From Kineosporia succinea (lineage in GTDB: Bacteria > Actinomycetota > Actinomycetes > Actinomycetales > Kineosporiaceae): a stretch of DNA of 64,000 nucleotides. The notes under the pieces are model-generated. The model did not search any database, was not told the origin of the DNA, and saw nothing but the letters and a program-made list of their open reading frames with translations. The DNA is taken from NCBI RefSeq assembly GCF_030811555.1, contig NZ_JAUSQZ010000001.1:6817241-6881240 (forward strand). Direction: 5' to 3'. The position numbers and the translations under genes are program-made. Shown one piece after another: positions 51,667 to 61,035 of the stretch; the first letter of the stretch is position 1, and every line of letters starts with the position of its first letter.

Positions 51667-52329
51667 TCAGACGTCCAGTTCCAGCAGCCGGCTCTTGGCC
51701 GCGTGCACGTGCGACTTCATGACGGACTCGGCCCAGTCCGGATCGCCGGCCCGGAACGCCGCGAGCAGATCCCGGTGGTGATTGTTACTGCGCACCTGAT
51801 CGGCACGGGTGAACGTGTGGATCATGCGGAACACGAGGGGGGCCACCACCACGATGTTGCGCATGGCGGTCAGATGGTGCTGGCCGGCGATATCGGCCAC
51901 GGAGCCGTGGAACTCACTGTTCAGCTGGCGGATCAGCTCGAGTCGCTCCAGAGCGTCCCGGCCCTCGTCGTCGGTCAGCCGCTCCATCTCGTCACAGAGC
52001 TTGGCCAGCCGGGAAACGTCCTCGGTGGTGACCCGGGAGGTGGCCCGGCGGGCGGCGTATCCCTCGACCAGGGCACGCAGGTCGTAGATGGCCGCGATGT
52101 CGACCTCGCTCCAGTCCACCACGCGAGCGCCCCGGTGGGCGACGACCTCGACCAGGCCCTCCGACTCCAGCCGACGGATGCTCTCGCGGATCGGGGTGCG
52201 GCTGACCCCGTAGCGTTCGGCCAGGTCGGTCTCGGCCAGCCGCTCGCCGGCCCCGATGGTGCCGTTGACGATGTCCCGGCGCAGCAGGCGGTATGCCTGG
52301 TCAGCGGCGCGTTCCGCTGTTTCGGCCAT
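51667..52329 (-). CDS. GntR family regulator, FadR/FCD subfamily
   Basis: A 220-residue repressor: GntR winged helix (AYRLLRRDIVNGTIGAGERL, DLAERYGVSRTPIRESIRRL) and an all-helical FCD effector domain (IYDLRALVEGYAARRA; likely metal ligands in FHGSVADIAGQHHL and the HNHH-type SNNHHRDLL region). ATG 52329 is preferred over one 42 bases upstream. A TAGAAT -10 box sits about 40 bases ahead of it. It is the only GntR protein in the window and the best candidate for the TTGTATGCAA/TGTATACA sites at 31.4-31.6 and 46.4-46.6 kb. The effector is unknown. Confidence 0.92.
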   Translation of the reverse strand: MAETAERAADQAYRLLRRDIVNGTIGAGERLAETDLAERYGVSRTPIRESIRRLESEGLVEVVAHRGARVVDWSEVDIAAIYDLRALVEGYAARRATSRVTTEDVSRLAKLCDEMERLTDDEGRDALERLELIRQLNSEFHGSVADIAGQHHLTAMRNIVVVAPLVFRMIHTFTRADQVRSNNHHRDLLAAFRAGDPDWAESVMKSHVHAAKSRLLELDV

Positions 52330-52573
52330 GGATGTCGTCCTGCCTGTCGGTCGATCCGGGGGTCGACTCATTCTAGTCGCCGCCCGCCAGGAGCCGACCC
52401 GCGCACCTGGCTGTCAGGCGCTGGGGCACCGCGCACAGCACGGCGTCACCCAGGTGATGTGCACCTACAGGTGCGGCCCCCTCCGCCGGCGGCTCGGGAC
52501 GCGCGGGGTCTCGTCAGGATCGACGAATTCCACCCGCCCGGCACGCCTGAGCAGCTCGAAGGATCCGGCCCCG

Positions 52574-53113
52574 CTACCCCTCGATGACGGCCATCAGAGC
52601 CGTGACGTACGGGGCGGGGTCGACGTCGCCGCGCAGCACCACCTGCTGGCTGTAGCCGGCGCACAGGGAGACGAACGCCTCGGCGATCGCACCCGCGGCC
52701 TCTTTCCGTTGCGGCGGAACCAGTTCGGCGACCCGGGCCCGCAGATCGGCGAGTTGTCCCTGCACCACGGCCGCGAGCGCCGGCGACACGGCCGCCTCGG
52801 CGTAGATCTGCACCACGAGGCGGCCGTGGTCGGTGTCGCGGGCCTGGGTGCGGACGTGCTCGAGGAAGGTGGCGACGGACGCGGCGGTGAGGGTTTCGGG
52901 CAGGGCCTGGGAGCCCTGTGCGCAGACCGCCACGACGATGTCGTCCTTGCTCGTGAAGTAGCGGTAGATGGCGCCGTTGGACAGTCCCGACCCGGCCACG
53001 ATGTCGGCCATCGACGTGCGGGCGAAGCCGCGGGTGGCGAACTGGTCGCGGGCGGCGTCGACGATCTGCTGACGGCGCGCGTCGAGATGTTCCTGGCTGA
53101 CCTTCGGAGACAT
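52574..53113 (-). CDS. TetR family repressor, divergent from aldo/keto reductase
   Basis: A 179-residue TetR protein with a standard DNA-binding domain (QQIVDAARDQFATRGFARTS, MADIVAGSGLSNGAIYRYF). The 74-base space to the divergent aldo/keto reductase gene contains an AT-rich stretch (CGTTTTATTTGATACGG) that should hold both promoters, so it probably represses both genes. The effector is unknown. Confidence 0.9.
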   Translation of the reverse strand: MSPKVSQEHLDARRQQIVDAARDQFATRGFARTSMADIVAGSGLSNGAIYRYFTSKDDIVVAVCAQGSQALPETLTAASVATFLEHVRTQARDTDHGRLVVQIYAEAAVSPALAAVVQGQLADLRARVAELVPPQRKEAAGAIAEAFVSLCAGYSQQVVLRGDVDPAPYVTALMAVIEG

Positions 53114-53187
53114 AAAAAGAGTGACCCCTCGTTTTATTTGATACGGTCCCGATCGTACCCCGGATTTCCCCTGGCCCAGGAGTTGCC

Positions 53188-54234
53188 ATGCACTACCAGA
53201 CCTTCGGCCGGCTGACCGGCCTGCGCGTCTCGGAATACGCCCTCGGCACCGCGAACGTCGGAACCTCCGACGGCAGTACCGGTCTCGAGGGCGCCCGGCA
53301 GATCGTCGACGCGTTCGCGGCCGCCGGCGGCACGACGATCGACACGTCCAACATCTACCGCGGCGGGGAGTCCGAGACCGTTCTCGGGGAGGTGCTGGCC
53401 GGGCGTCGCGACGACTTCGTGCTGATCACCAAGTACACCGGCACCCGCGAGGCGACACCCCGTCCGGGCACGACCGGCAACAGCCGCAAGGTCATGATCC
53501 GGTCGCTGGAGCAGAGCCTGCGGCGGCTGAGGACCGACTACGTGGACGTCTACATGCCGCATTTCCCCGACGGCGTCACCCCGGCCGAGGAGATCCTGGC
53601 CGGGTTCGACGATCTCGTCCGCGCGGGCAAGATCCGGCACGGTGGGCTGTCCAATTTCCCGGCCTGGAGGGTGGCCGGCACCGCGCTGCGGGCCGATCTG
53701 CGCGGTCTGGCCCCCGTGGTCGGCATCCAGACCGAGTACAGCCTGGCCGAGCGCTCCGGCGAGCGCGAGATGCTGCCGATGGCCGAGGCCCACGGGCTGG
53801 GGGTGGTGACGTACTCGCCGCTGGCCGGCGGGCTGCTCACCGGCAAGTACCGCCGGGGTGAGCAGGGCCGGCTGAGCGCACGGGGTGACGCCCTCGAGGG
53901 CACGGCCCGGCGCACCGCCGTCGTCGACGCGGTGCTGGAGATCGCCGACGAGCTGGGCACCAGCGCCACGCTGGTCTCGCTGGCCTGGCTGCGCCGCCGC
54001 GCGGCGCTGTCCCCCACCGCCGTCATCCCGATCGTCGGCCCGAAGACCGTCGCCCAGCTGGACGCGTACCTGCAGTCGCTGGACCTCGACCTGGGCGACG
54101 AGCACTACCGGCGACTGGACGAGGTCAGTGCCGTGCCTCTCGGCACCCCGCACGAGGACGTGTCGGGCGCGCTGCAGCACGGCGCCGACGGTGACCGCTC
54201 GCGGCTGCGTGCCCCCGTCGTCCCGGTCATCTGA
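53188..54234 (+). CDS. Aldo/keto reductase
   Basis: A 348-residue NADPH-dependent oxidoreductase. The AKR tetrad is recognisable: Asp in TIDTSN, Tyr in IYRGGES, Lys in LITKYT, and His in YMPHFPDG. GLSNFPAWRVAGTA and the C-terminal IPIVGPKTVAQLDAYLQSL fit the AKR11/12-like group that includes sugar and aldehyde reductases. It is divergent from a TetR gene, which suggests inducible clearance of a carbonyl compound. Confidence 0.93.
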   Translation: MHYQTFGRLTGLRVSEYALGTANVGTSDGSTGLEGARQIVDAFAAAGGTTIDTSNIYRGGESETVLGEVLAGRRDDFVLITKYTGTREATPRPGTTGNSRKVMIRSLEQSLRRLRTDYVDVYMPHFPDGVTPAEEILAGFDDLVRAGKIRHGGLSNFPAWRVAGTALRADLRGLAPVVGIQTEYSLAERSGEREMLPMAEAHGLGVVTYSPLAGGLLTGKYRRGEQGRLSARGDALEGTARRTAVVDAVLEIADELGTSATLVSLAWLRRRAALSPTAVIPIVGPKTVAQLDAYLQSLDLDLGDEHYRRLDEVSAVPLGTPHEDVSGALQHGADGDRSRLRAPVVPVI

Positions 54235-54832
54235 ATCCGGCCGGGGGTCGCCGTGAGAGGGACAGCCCGGCCTTGCCAGATTGTCACCCTCCCGCCGGGA
54301 TCATCGAGCGTCTTACCGAATGACCGTCTGCTGGGGGTGTCGACGTAGCTGCCCTTACCGCTGGTGCCCGAAAGCTGATACGTGATCCGGGTTCCCTTGG
54401 GACAGTTCACGGTCTGCCCTGCACCTGCGTTCTTGGCGCCGTTCTCGTCCTCGAGCACGTGCGGCCGGCCTCGAAACGGACGGTGAACAGGTTCTCGCCC
54501 TTGCGCTCGCGCACCACCGGAGGTGGGCACCACAGGTGGCCGCCCCGCACAGGTGCGAACGTGGCTGGGCTGTTCCTGGCGGTCGGCCGGCAGCCAGGAA
54601 CAGCCCCGGAACTACCAGGCGCTAGCTGTCGCCCAAGCCCGTCCGCTGTTCGGCACCGGATGACGTCCGTGCGGTGTTCCGCCTCGAGCCCCCGTTCGGC
54701 ACCGCTGACATGCCTGCGGCGTTCCCGTTGCGAGCCCCCGTTGGGATCCAGTTCCGGCGATCTGGCCCCGGAGGTCAAGTCGCGCCCCCGGTGCTCCGAC
54801 TCGCAGTAGCAGGACTGCGAGGGGGCTGAGGA
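54235..54832. other. Gene-poor region with a decayed frame and short repeats (598 bases)
   Basis: There is no intact gene that I trust. The left half holds a frameshifted minus-strand remnant (see 54300-54550). At about 54655-54755 two imperfect 45-base units share GTTCCcG...GAGCCCCCGTT. The base composition is less biased than in flanking genes. The promoter of the cyclase at 54833 should lie at its right end but was not identified. Confidence 0.45.
54300..54550 (-). pseudogene. Possible frameshifted remnant of a secreted protein
   Basis: On the minus strand one frame reads LWCPPPVVRERKGENLFTVR, then FEAG. A one-base shift near 54465 continues it as HVLEDENGAKNAGAGQTVN, then CPKGTRITYQLSGTSGKGSY. 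The joined text looks protein-like with two cysteines, while neither frame alone does. No start or clean stop is seen. Either a pseudogene or a sequencing indel; the family is not recognised. Confidence 0.3.
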
Positions 54833-57463
54833 GTGACGGGCGAGTTGCGGGCGCGAGGTCTCGCCGGCGCACCGGCCGCTCTGCTGCGGGCGGCCGCGCT
54901 GGCCGTCGGATGTGTCGCGGCCTCTTTCGGGCTCGCCCAGATCGCCCTGCGTCTCCTGCGGGACCCGGCGCTGCACACCTCGGTCTGGTGGCCTCTGGCC
55001 GGAGTCGGGGTCGCGGTCCTGGCCCGGATCCGGCCCGGAGCCTGGCCGCTGGCGCTCGCAGCCCTGGCGGCCGGGCAGATCCCGACCTACCTCACGACGT
55101 ACTACCCCTTCCCCTCGGCCCTGGGAGGCACCCTGGCCAACTGCGTCGAGGCCCTCGTCGTGGTCACGCTCGCACGCCGCGAACCGGGCGGCATCGTCCT
55201 GGACTCCCCCGGGAAGGCCGCCCGGTTCGCGGCGTGCGCGGCCGCCGGGGTGGCCCTGGGAGCCTCGGTGTTCACGGCCGGGCACCTTCCGGACCTCACC
55301 GGCGCACAGGCCTGGGTGTTGTGGAACGGATACGTCCGCACCCACGCCCTGGGGCTGCTGCTCGTCTCGCCCCTGTTCCTGGTCTCCGCGGGCCGGCTGA
55401 GCCTGCTGACCGACCTGCGGCGCCGGGCCACCAACCTGGAGTGGCTCGCCCAGTTCACGGTGACCGGTCTGGTGACGGCGGGTGTGTTCATGAGTGACCA
55501 GACGCTGGTGCCCGGTTTCGTCTGCGCGCTGCCCCTGGTCTGGGGCGGGCTCCGCCTGGGACCGCTACGGGCCATGGGTTCCCTGCTGCTCATGGCGCTG
55601 CTCACCACGGTCGGGACGCTCGACGGCACCGGGCCGGTCGTGCAGACTCCGCCCGCCGCCCAGACCCTCGCCGTCCAGATCCTCCTGGCGGTCGCGACCC
55701 TGTGCACGCTGTTCATCGTGCTCAGCGCCCAGCAGAAGGAGGCCCTCCTGGACCTGGCCTCGAACCGGGAGGCCGACCTGGCCGAGGCCGAGCGGATCGG
55801 CGGCGTGGGTTCGGTCGTCTGGGACCTGAGGACCGGAGGGATGCGCTGGAGCGAGGGGGTGTATCAGCAGCTGGGCCGGGATCGGGCGGACCAGCCCCCG
55901 GACATGGACGCCTTCATCGCCGCGGTCCATCCGGACGACCAGGCCGGGGTCGTCGCGAGCGCGAGCGACGTCCTGACCACCGGTCAGGCACCCGGCATAG
56001 AGTTCCGTCTGCTGCGACCCGACGGTGTCACCCGCAGCATCGTCACGCGCAACAAGACGGAGTACGGGCCCGACGGCAGCGCCGCGTACCTGAGGGCGAT
56101 GCTGCTCGACGTGACCGCGATGCGGGAGGCCGAGGTGGCCCGTCAGCGCGCGCACGACAAGCTCACCGGTGTGCTGGAGGCGGTCGAGGACGTGGCCATC
56201 ATCGGCTCGGACCCGCCCGCCAACCTGATCAGCTTCTTCAGCCGGGGTGCGGAGCGCATGCTGGGCTGGCGGGCCCAGGACGTCGTGGGCCGGGAGTCGC
56301 CGCTGATCTATCACAGCCGGGCCGACATCGAGCGGGCCGGGCACGACGCGCTGCGCGTCCTGGGCGATGAGCTGCTGGCGGTCGGCCGCAGCAAACGGCG
56401 CTCGGTCTGCCGCCGCCGCGACGGCAGCGAGTTCGTGGCGCAGCTGAGCCTGACGGTGATCCCGGACCCGGCGGGGCAGCCGGCGACCTTCGTCGCGGTG
56501 GTGGTCGACCTGACCGAGGTGCTGCGGGCCGAGGCCGAGCTCCAGGAGAGCGAGGACCGGTTCCGCCTCGCGTTCGAGGGCGCGCCGCTGTCGATGGCCA
56601 TCGTGGCGATGGACGAGGACCTGGACGCCCTGGGGCGGATCGTGCGTGCCAACCCGGCGCTGTGCCGGTTCGTCGGCATGGAGCACGACGACCTGGTCGG
56701 GCGGCGTCTGGCCGATCTGATGACGCCGGTGCACGCCGGGATCGCCACGGACGACCTGCGGCAGTTGCTGAGCAGCGGCGGGGACACCACGTCGAACGAG
56801 CACGCGTTCCACCGGGCCGGCGGCGGCGAGAGCTGGGGTCTGCTGTCCACGTCGGTGGTCCGGCCCGCGGACGGCCGGGCTCCGTACCTCATCACGATGA
56901 TCGAGGACGTCACCGCCCAGATGCAGCTCACCGAGCGGCTGAGGCACGAGGCGCAGCACGACCCGCTCACCGGTCTGCCCAACCGCCAGATGCTGCACGG
57001 CTGTCTGGCCGAAGCCCTGGCCGACGAGGACGTCTCCCGGGGGCCGGTCGCCGTGCTCTACGTCGACCTCGACGGGTTCAAGGGGGTCAACGACGGCATG
57101 GGGCACTCGGCCGGGGACGAACTGCTGGTCCAGGTGGCGCGGCGGATCTCGGCCTGTGTGCGGGTCAGTGACGTGGTGGCCCGCCTGGGCGGTGACGAAT
57201 TCGCCGTGCTGCTGCCCAGACTGGGCGATCTCCCGGCCGCGCGGGGCATCGCCGAGCGCATCGTGCAGAGTCTGGCCGAGCCGTTCACGCTCGAGGGCGC
57301 CACCTGCCGGATCGGGGCGAGTGTGGGGATCGCCCTGTCCGGCCCTCCGGGTTCGCCGGGGGCGGCCCAGGACGCGGCGCCGGATCTGCTCGACGCGGCC
57401 GACGAGGCGATGTACGACGCGAAACGGGAGGGCAAGGGCCAGGTCCGGGTCAGCGGACGATGA
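54833..57463 (+). CDS. MASE1-like / triple PAS / GGDEF diguanylate cyclase
   Basis: An 876-residue signalling protein: about eight N-terminal membrane helices of MASE1 type (about 15-300, VWWPLAGVGVAVLARIRPGA, GGTLANCVEALVVV), three PAS domains (about 318-430, 440-565, 570-700) and a GGDEF domain (about 705-870) with DPLTGLPNRQML, VDLDGFKGVND and LGGDEFAVLLP. RVSD five residues before GGDEF is an intact RxxD inhibitory site, so product inhibition is expected, unlike the tandem cyclase at 4768. No EAL domain. GTG 54833 has a close GAGG. It makes c-di-GMP in response to unknown signals. Confidence 0.92.
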   Translation: MTGELRARGLAGAPAALLRAAALAVGCVAASFGLAQIALRLLRDPALHTSVWWPLAGVGVAVLARIRPGAWPLALAALAAGQIPTYLTTYYPFPSALGGTLANCVEALVVVTLARREPGGIVLDSPGKAARFAACAAAGVALGASVFTAGHLPDLTGAQAWVLWNGYVRTHALGLLLVSPLFLVSAGRLSLLTDLRRRATNLEWLAQFTVTGLVTAGVFMSDQTLVPGFVCALPLVWGGLRLGPLRAMGSLLLMALLTTVGTLDGTGPVVQTPPAAQTLAVQILLAVATLCTLFIVLSAQQKEALLDLASNREADLAEAERIGGVGSVVWDLRTGGMRWSEGVYQQLGRDRADQPPDMDAFIAAVHPDDQAGVVASASDVLTTGQAPGIEFRLLRPDGVTRSIVTRNKTEYGPDGSAAYLRAMLLDVTAMREAEVARQRAHDKLTGVLEAVEDVAIIGSDPPANLISFFSRGAERMLGWRAQDVVGRESPLIYHSRADIERAGHDALRVLGDELLAVGRSKRRSVCRRRDGSEFVAQLSLTVIPDPAGQPATFVAVVVDLTEVLRAEAELQESEDRFRLAFEGAPLSMAIVAMDEDLDALGRIVRANPALCRFVGMEHDDLVGRRLADLMTPVHAGIATDDLRQLLSSGGDTTSNEHAFHRAGGGESWGLLSTSVVRPADGRAPYLITMIEDVTAQMQLTERLRHEAQHDPLTGLPNRQMLHGCLAEALADEDVSRGPVAVLYVDLDGFKGVNDGMGHSAGDELLVQVARRISACVRVSDVVARLGGDEFAVLLPRLGDLPAARGIAERIVQSLAEPFTLEGATCRIGASVGIALSGPPGSPGAAQDAAPDLLDAADEAMYDAKREGKGQVRVSGR

Positions 57464-57543
57464 GGCCAGGACGAGGACCCGCCCGCCGGTGGCGCCGACC
57501 GTGAGACGGTAGTCCGAGTTCACGAAGACGATGGAGGACGAGC

Positions 57544-58413
57544 ATGCCCTCGGCGCGTTCCAACGGTCTCGATCTGTACTACGAGACCTTCGGCTCCGAC
57601 CACGACCCGGCCCTGCTCCTCGTCATGGGCATGGGAGAACAGCTGCTGGGCTGGCCCGAGGAGTTCTGCCGGCGGCTCGCCGACCGCGGCTTCCACGTCA
57701 TCCGTTTCGACCACCGCGACGTGGGCGCCTCCACCTGGCTCGACGATCTCGGCGACGTCGACGTGAAAGCGCTGTTCACGGGCGACACCTCGACCGTCCG
57801 GTACACCTTCACCGACCTGGTGGCCGACACCGTCGGCCTGATCACCGCCCTCGGCCTGTCCCGGGTGCACCTGGCCGGCGTCTCGATGGGCGCCGGCATC
57901 GCCCAGCAGATCGCGATCGACCACCCGCCCCTGGTGGCCAGTCTCGCGTCCGTCTCCGGAACCACCAGCGATCCGGCCGTGCGCGAGAGCACGATCAGCG
58001 ACCCGTCCGTCCTGCTGCCCTCACCCGGCGCCGACCGCGACGCGGCCATCGAGGCCGAGGTCGTGCTCTACCGCGCGATCGGCTCGTCCGCCGTCAGTGA
58101 CGAGGAACTGCTGCGCCGGGCAATCGCCAAGGTCGATCGGGCACACCACCCGGCCGGGGTCCTGCGTCACCTCGCGGCCAACGCCACCGCCACGGACCGT
58201 ACGGAAGGGCTACGCGCCGTGTGGGTTCCGACGGTCGTCATCCACGGCGGCGACGACCCGCTGCTGGGCCTGCGCGGCGCCCGGGCGACGGCCGAGGCCA
58301 CCGGCGCCGACCTGGTCGTGGTCCCGGGCATGGCCCACGACCTGCCCGAGCACGCCTGGAACCCGATCATCGACGCCATCGCCCGCAACGCCGCTGCGAA
58401 GACCGCCTCGTAG
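57544..58413 (+). CDS. Alpha/beta hydrolase
   Basis: A 289-residue hydrolase: nucleophile elbow GVSMGAGIAQQIA, acid in IHGGDDPLLGLRGA and base histidine in VVPGMAHDLPEHAW. The oxyanion region reads LLVMGMGEQLLGW, close to the aclacinomycin methylesterase RdmC and TAP-like esterases of actinobacteria. It is likely an esterase or lactonase; the substrate is unknown. It converges with the SDR at 58423 with only 9 bases between them. Confidence 0.9.
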   Translation: MPSARSNGLDLYYETFGSDHDPALLLVMGMGEQLLGWPEEFCRRLADRGFHVIRFDHRDVGASTWLDDLGDVDVKALFTGDTSTVRYTFTDLVADTVGLITALGLSRVHLAGVSMGAGIAQQIAIDHPPLVASLASVSGTTSDPAVRESTISDPSVLLPSPGADRDAAIEAEVVLYRAIGSSAVSDEELLRRAIAKVDRAHHPAGVLRHLAANATATDRTEGLRAVWVPTVVIHGGDDPLLGLRGARATAEATGADLVVVPGMAHDLPEHAWNPIIDAIARNAAAKTAS

Positions 58414-58422
58414 GCCGGGGCC

Positions 58423-59085
58423 CTAGACGGGCTGGGTGTGGAACGCGCGGAACGTGTCGCGACGCTCGTGAAGCTCCCACAACCGGGAGGCGACCGCACC
58501 CGGGTTGGTGACCGGGTCGTCCTCACTGATCGCCCCGGGCACGATGAGCTGCGCCACGTGCACACCCTCGGGCCGCAGGGCCTCGTGCAGCGTCTGGGCG
58601 TAGGCGCTCGCCGCGGCGAAAGCGATGGACGTACCGGCGAAGTCGGCGCGGGGCCGCACCGCACTGCCACCGTGGACGAACAGCACGGTGCCACGGCCGG
58701 CGGCCCGCAGGCCGGGCAGCACGGTGTCGACCGCGACCTTGGCCCCGAACAGCGAGAAGCCCAGCGCCGCGTCGAGATCCTCGGCGTCGGTCTCGAGAAC
58801 CGGCTGCAGGAAACGCCGGTCGACGCTCGGGCTGTACTGCAGCACGTCGATCGGCCCGAACACGTCAGCCGCGCGGTTCAGGGCGACGGCCACCGAGTCG
58901 GGGGCGGTCACGTCCGCGGCGAATCCCCGGGCCCGGATCCCCTCGGCCGCGAGCTCGGCGGCGAGAGCGTCGAGCCGGGCCGAGGTGCGGGAGATCAGGG
59001 CGACGTCGAAGCCTTCGGCCCCGAACCGGCGGGCCACCGCCGCCCCGACCCCGGGCCCGGCCCCGACAATGGCGAGAGTCGTCAT
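58423..59085 (-). CDS. SDR family protein, atypical active site
   Basis: A 220-residue protein with a good cofactor motif (IVGAGPGVGAAVARRFGAEG) and the SDR topology, but the active-site region reads FVHGGSAVRPRADFAGTSIA then FAAASAYAQTLHE, where the usual YxxxK is not evident. It is about 30 residues shorter than typical SDRs. It could be a reductase with another catalytic residue or a non-enzymatic NAD(P) binder. It is monocistronic. Confidence 0.83.
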   Translation of the reverse strand: MTTLAIVGAGPGVGAAVARRFGAEGFDVALISRTSARLDALAAELAAEGIRARGFAADVTAPDSVAVALNRAADVFGPIDVLQYSPSVDRRFLQPVLETDAEDLDAALGFSLFGAKVAVDTVLPGLRAAGRGTVLFVHGGSAVRPRADFAGTSIAFAAASAYAQTLHEALRPEGVHVAQLIVPGAISEDDPVTNPGAVASRLWELHERRDTFRAFHTQPV

Positions 59086-59162
59086 GACGACAACCTACGG
59101 GATCCGAAAACCTCTTCCGGCTACCCGTTCTCGTCGGTGACGAGGCCGCTACCCAGCGTGCG

Positions 59163-59561
59163 TCAGTTGCTGCGGCGGATCTGCGGGGACAGGTGTTGCC
59201 CGACCCGGTCGACCAGCATCGTCATCTCGTAGCCGACCAGCCCGATGTCGGCGGTCGGGGCGGCCAGGACCCCGAGCCACGAACCGTCGGACACGGCCAT
59301 CAGCAGGAGGAACCCGCCCTGCATCTCGACCACGGTCTGCACCACCGCGCCGGCCGCGAACAGCGACGAGGCACCGTTGGTGAGGCTGCCCAGGCCGGAG
59401 GCGACCGCGGACAGCTGGTCGGCGCGGTCACGCGGCAGGCCCGCGGAACTGGCGATCAGCAGGCCGTCGGCCGAGACCACGGCCGCGTGGGCCACACCGG
59501 GAACGCGCTGCGCGAACCCGTCGACCAGCCAGGTGACGTCGGTACCGGTACTCGTGCTCAC
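59163..59561 (-). CDS. Roadblock/LC7 domain protein
   Basis: A 132-residue protein with the actinobacterial Roadblock pattern: [50 protein letters not shown] and [20 protein letters not shown]. In actinobacteria such proteins usually sit in conservons with a sensor kinase, a DUF742 protein and a small GTPase and act as GTPase regulators. None of those partners is adjacent here. Its start overlaps the stop of the 84-residue gene upstream by 4 bases. Confidence 0.92.
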   Translation of the reverse strand: MSTSTGTDVTWLVDGFAQRVPGVAHAAVVSADGLLIASSAGLPRDRADQLSAVASGLGSLTNGASSLFAAGAVVQTVVEMQGGFLLLMAVSDGSWLGVLAAPTADIGLVGYEMTMLVDRVGQHLSPQIRRSN

Positions 59562-59812
59562 TGGTCTCCCCTTGTTGTCGTGGAGGAGCCTCGGTCGGCA
59601 CCGCCGTCGTTGTTGGTGGTGAAAAGACTGGTGCGGACCGGCTGGAAGCCGGCCCCGGGATGGGCCGCGCTCAGCACCTGGCGAGCACTGGCCAGGGCGC
59701 GCTGGTAGTTGCCCAGCAGGGCCCGGGTGCCCGCGGCGTCGGTGGCCCGCTCGGGCCGGCCGGTGACCGGAGGGCGCTGGAGCTTGCGCAGGTAACCGTG
59801 GAGATCGATCAT
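59558..59812 (-). CDS. Small protein coupled to the Roadblock gene
   Basis: An 84-residue unrecognised protein rich in Arg, Ala, Thr and Asn. The central stretch ([20 protein letters not shown]) looks helical, with a polar tail. It overlaps the Roadblock gene by 4 bases, and its own start overlaps the stop of a 22-codon frame, so both appear translationally coupled. It may be a Roadblock partner. Confidence 0.6.
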   Translation of the reverse strand: MIDLHGYLRKLQRPPVTGRPERATDAAGTRALLGNYQRALASARQVLSAAHPGAGFQPVRTSLFTTNNDGGADRGSSTTTRGDQ

Positions 59813-59877
59813 GCGCCGGTCACGGCCTGCGCCCGGCGCGCGCGAACAGGCACCCCCGATGGTGCGGCGTCAGTCAT
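59809..59877 (-). CDS. 22-codon leader-like reading frame
   Basis: ATG at 59877 is preceded by AAGGTGG and reads [20 protein letters not shown] then GA and stop; the TGA overlaps the ATG of the 84-residue gene (ATGA). This could be a leader peptide or chance. The Arg-rich composition is unremarkable for this GC content. Confidence 0.35.
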   Translation of the reverse strand: MTDAAPSGVPVRARRAQAVTGA

Positions 59878-60060
59878 GAACCACCTTGTCAGCCGGAGTC
59901 GCTGTGGTGCGACCAGATCTCAGAGGACGACTGTGCAGTCACGCCACGTCACCTGCCCGGGGCACGACATCCGCTCGGAACCTGCTCCGCCCCGGAATTG
60001 TTCCCCCGGTCAGGACGAGGTACGCCCAGAGTGTCACAAAGGTGGCCCGTGCGGCTCGGT

Positions 60061-60357
60061 TCAGATCGAGGGATCGAGGACGCCCTTGGTCAGCACCGGG
60101 GGCGCGGCGAGGTAGGGGGCCAGGGCCGTGGGCGCGCCGGGGCCGGCGCGGAAGGCCCGGTAGGCCTCGTCGGCCTCCATGGAGTCCCAGTGCTCGACGA
60201 CGACGAGGCGGGCCGCGTCGTTCTGGTCGGCCATCACCTCGACGCTGCGGCACCCGTCGAACGTCCTGGTCACCTCGAGGACGTCGTGCAGCACGGGGAG
60301 GCCCTCGGCCAGGGTCTCGGGCTTGAGCCGGAATTCGAGCACGGCGATCACACTCAT
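60061..60357 (-). CDS. ABM-type (antibiotic biosynthesis monooxygenase-like) small protein
   Basis: A 98-residue dimeric alpha+beta-barrel-type protein: MSVIAVLEFRLKPETLAEG, FDGCRSVEVMADQNDAARLV and VEHWDSMEADEAYRAF follow the ABM/YgiN pattern. Such proteins are cofactor-free monooxygenases, heme-degrading enzymes or quinone monooxygenases. ATG 60357 has GAGGAA 7 bases upstream; a longer start is not needed. It is divergent from the DUF427 gene across 70 bases. Confidence 0.87.
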   Translation of the reverse strand: MSVIAVLEFRLKPETLAEGLPVLHDVLEVTRTFDGCRSVEVMADQNDAARLVVVEHWDSMEADEAYRAFRAGPGAPTALAPYLAAPPVLTKGVLDPSI

Positions 60358-60427
60358 GGTTCGTTCCTCGTTCTGTCGATCGGCGGTTGCTTGCGCCCTC
60401 TCAGAGCTATCACGGTTGAATGAGGCC

Positions 60428-60925
60428 ATGCGCCCTGTGACCCCCGATCCGATCGGCCCCGGGCAGGAATCGGTCTGGGACTACCCGCGTCCGCCGGCTC
60501 TGGTCCGCAGCCCGAAACGGGTGGTGATCCGGTTCGGGGAGTCGCTGATCGCCGACACCGACCGGGCCTGGCGGGTGCTGGAGACCTCGCACCCGCCGAC
60601 CTGGTACGTCCCCCGGGAGAGCATCGCGGCCGGGGTGCTGCGCCGCTCCGGTGCGCGCTCGACGCTGTGCGAGTGGAAGGGGGCGGCGACCTACTGGGAC
60701 GTGGTCACCCCGGGCGGGGTGCTGCCGGCGGCGATGTGGTCGTACGAGACCCCCACCACCCGGTTCGCCGAGCTCGCGGGTGCGCTGACCGGGTACCCGT
60801 CGCAGCTGGAGTGCACCGTGGACGGGGAACGGGTGCGGCCCCAGGAGGGTGGCTTCTACGGCGGCTGGATCACGGACGACGTGGTCGGCCCGTTCAAGGG
60901 CGGGCCCGGCAGCCGGGGCTGGTGA
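60428..60925 (+). CDS. DUF427 family protein
   Basis: A 165-residue protein with the DUF427 core: VWDYPRPPALVRSPKRVVIR, then LIADTDRAWRVLETSHPPTW, YVPRESI, STLCEWKGAATYWDV and WSYETPT. DUF427 is a small beta-rich fold of unknown role, common in actinobacteria and fungi. The C-terminal part (LECTVDGERVRPQEGGFYGG) is also typical. Start ATG 60428 has GAGG close by. Confidence 0.9.
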   Translation: MRPVTPDPIGPGQESVWDYPRPPALVRSPKRVVIRFGESLIADTDRAWRVLETSHPPTWYVPRESIAAGVLRRSGARSTLCEWKGAATYWDVVTPGGVLPAAMWSYETPTTRFAELAGALTGYPSQLECTVDGERVRPQEGGFYGGWITDDVVGPFKGGPGSRGW

Positions 60926-61035
60926 CGCCGGGGAACCCCGCCGCACAACCTTCCGGCCGTACCGGGAGTCGAGACATCGGAACGGGCGCCCGCCCGGGCA
61001 CCTGACCATGTCGACGATGTCCAGGAGTACGAGAC

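Noticed and set aside
55565-57523. Long minus-strand frame opposite the MASE1-PAS-GGDEF gene
   Set aside because: No domain similarity is visible and it lies fully antisense to an intact signalling protein.
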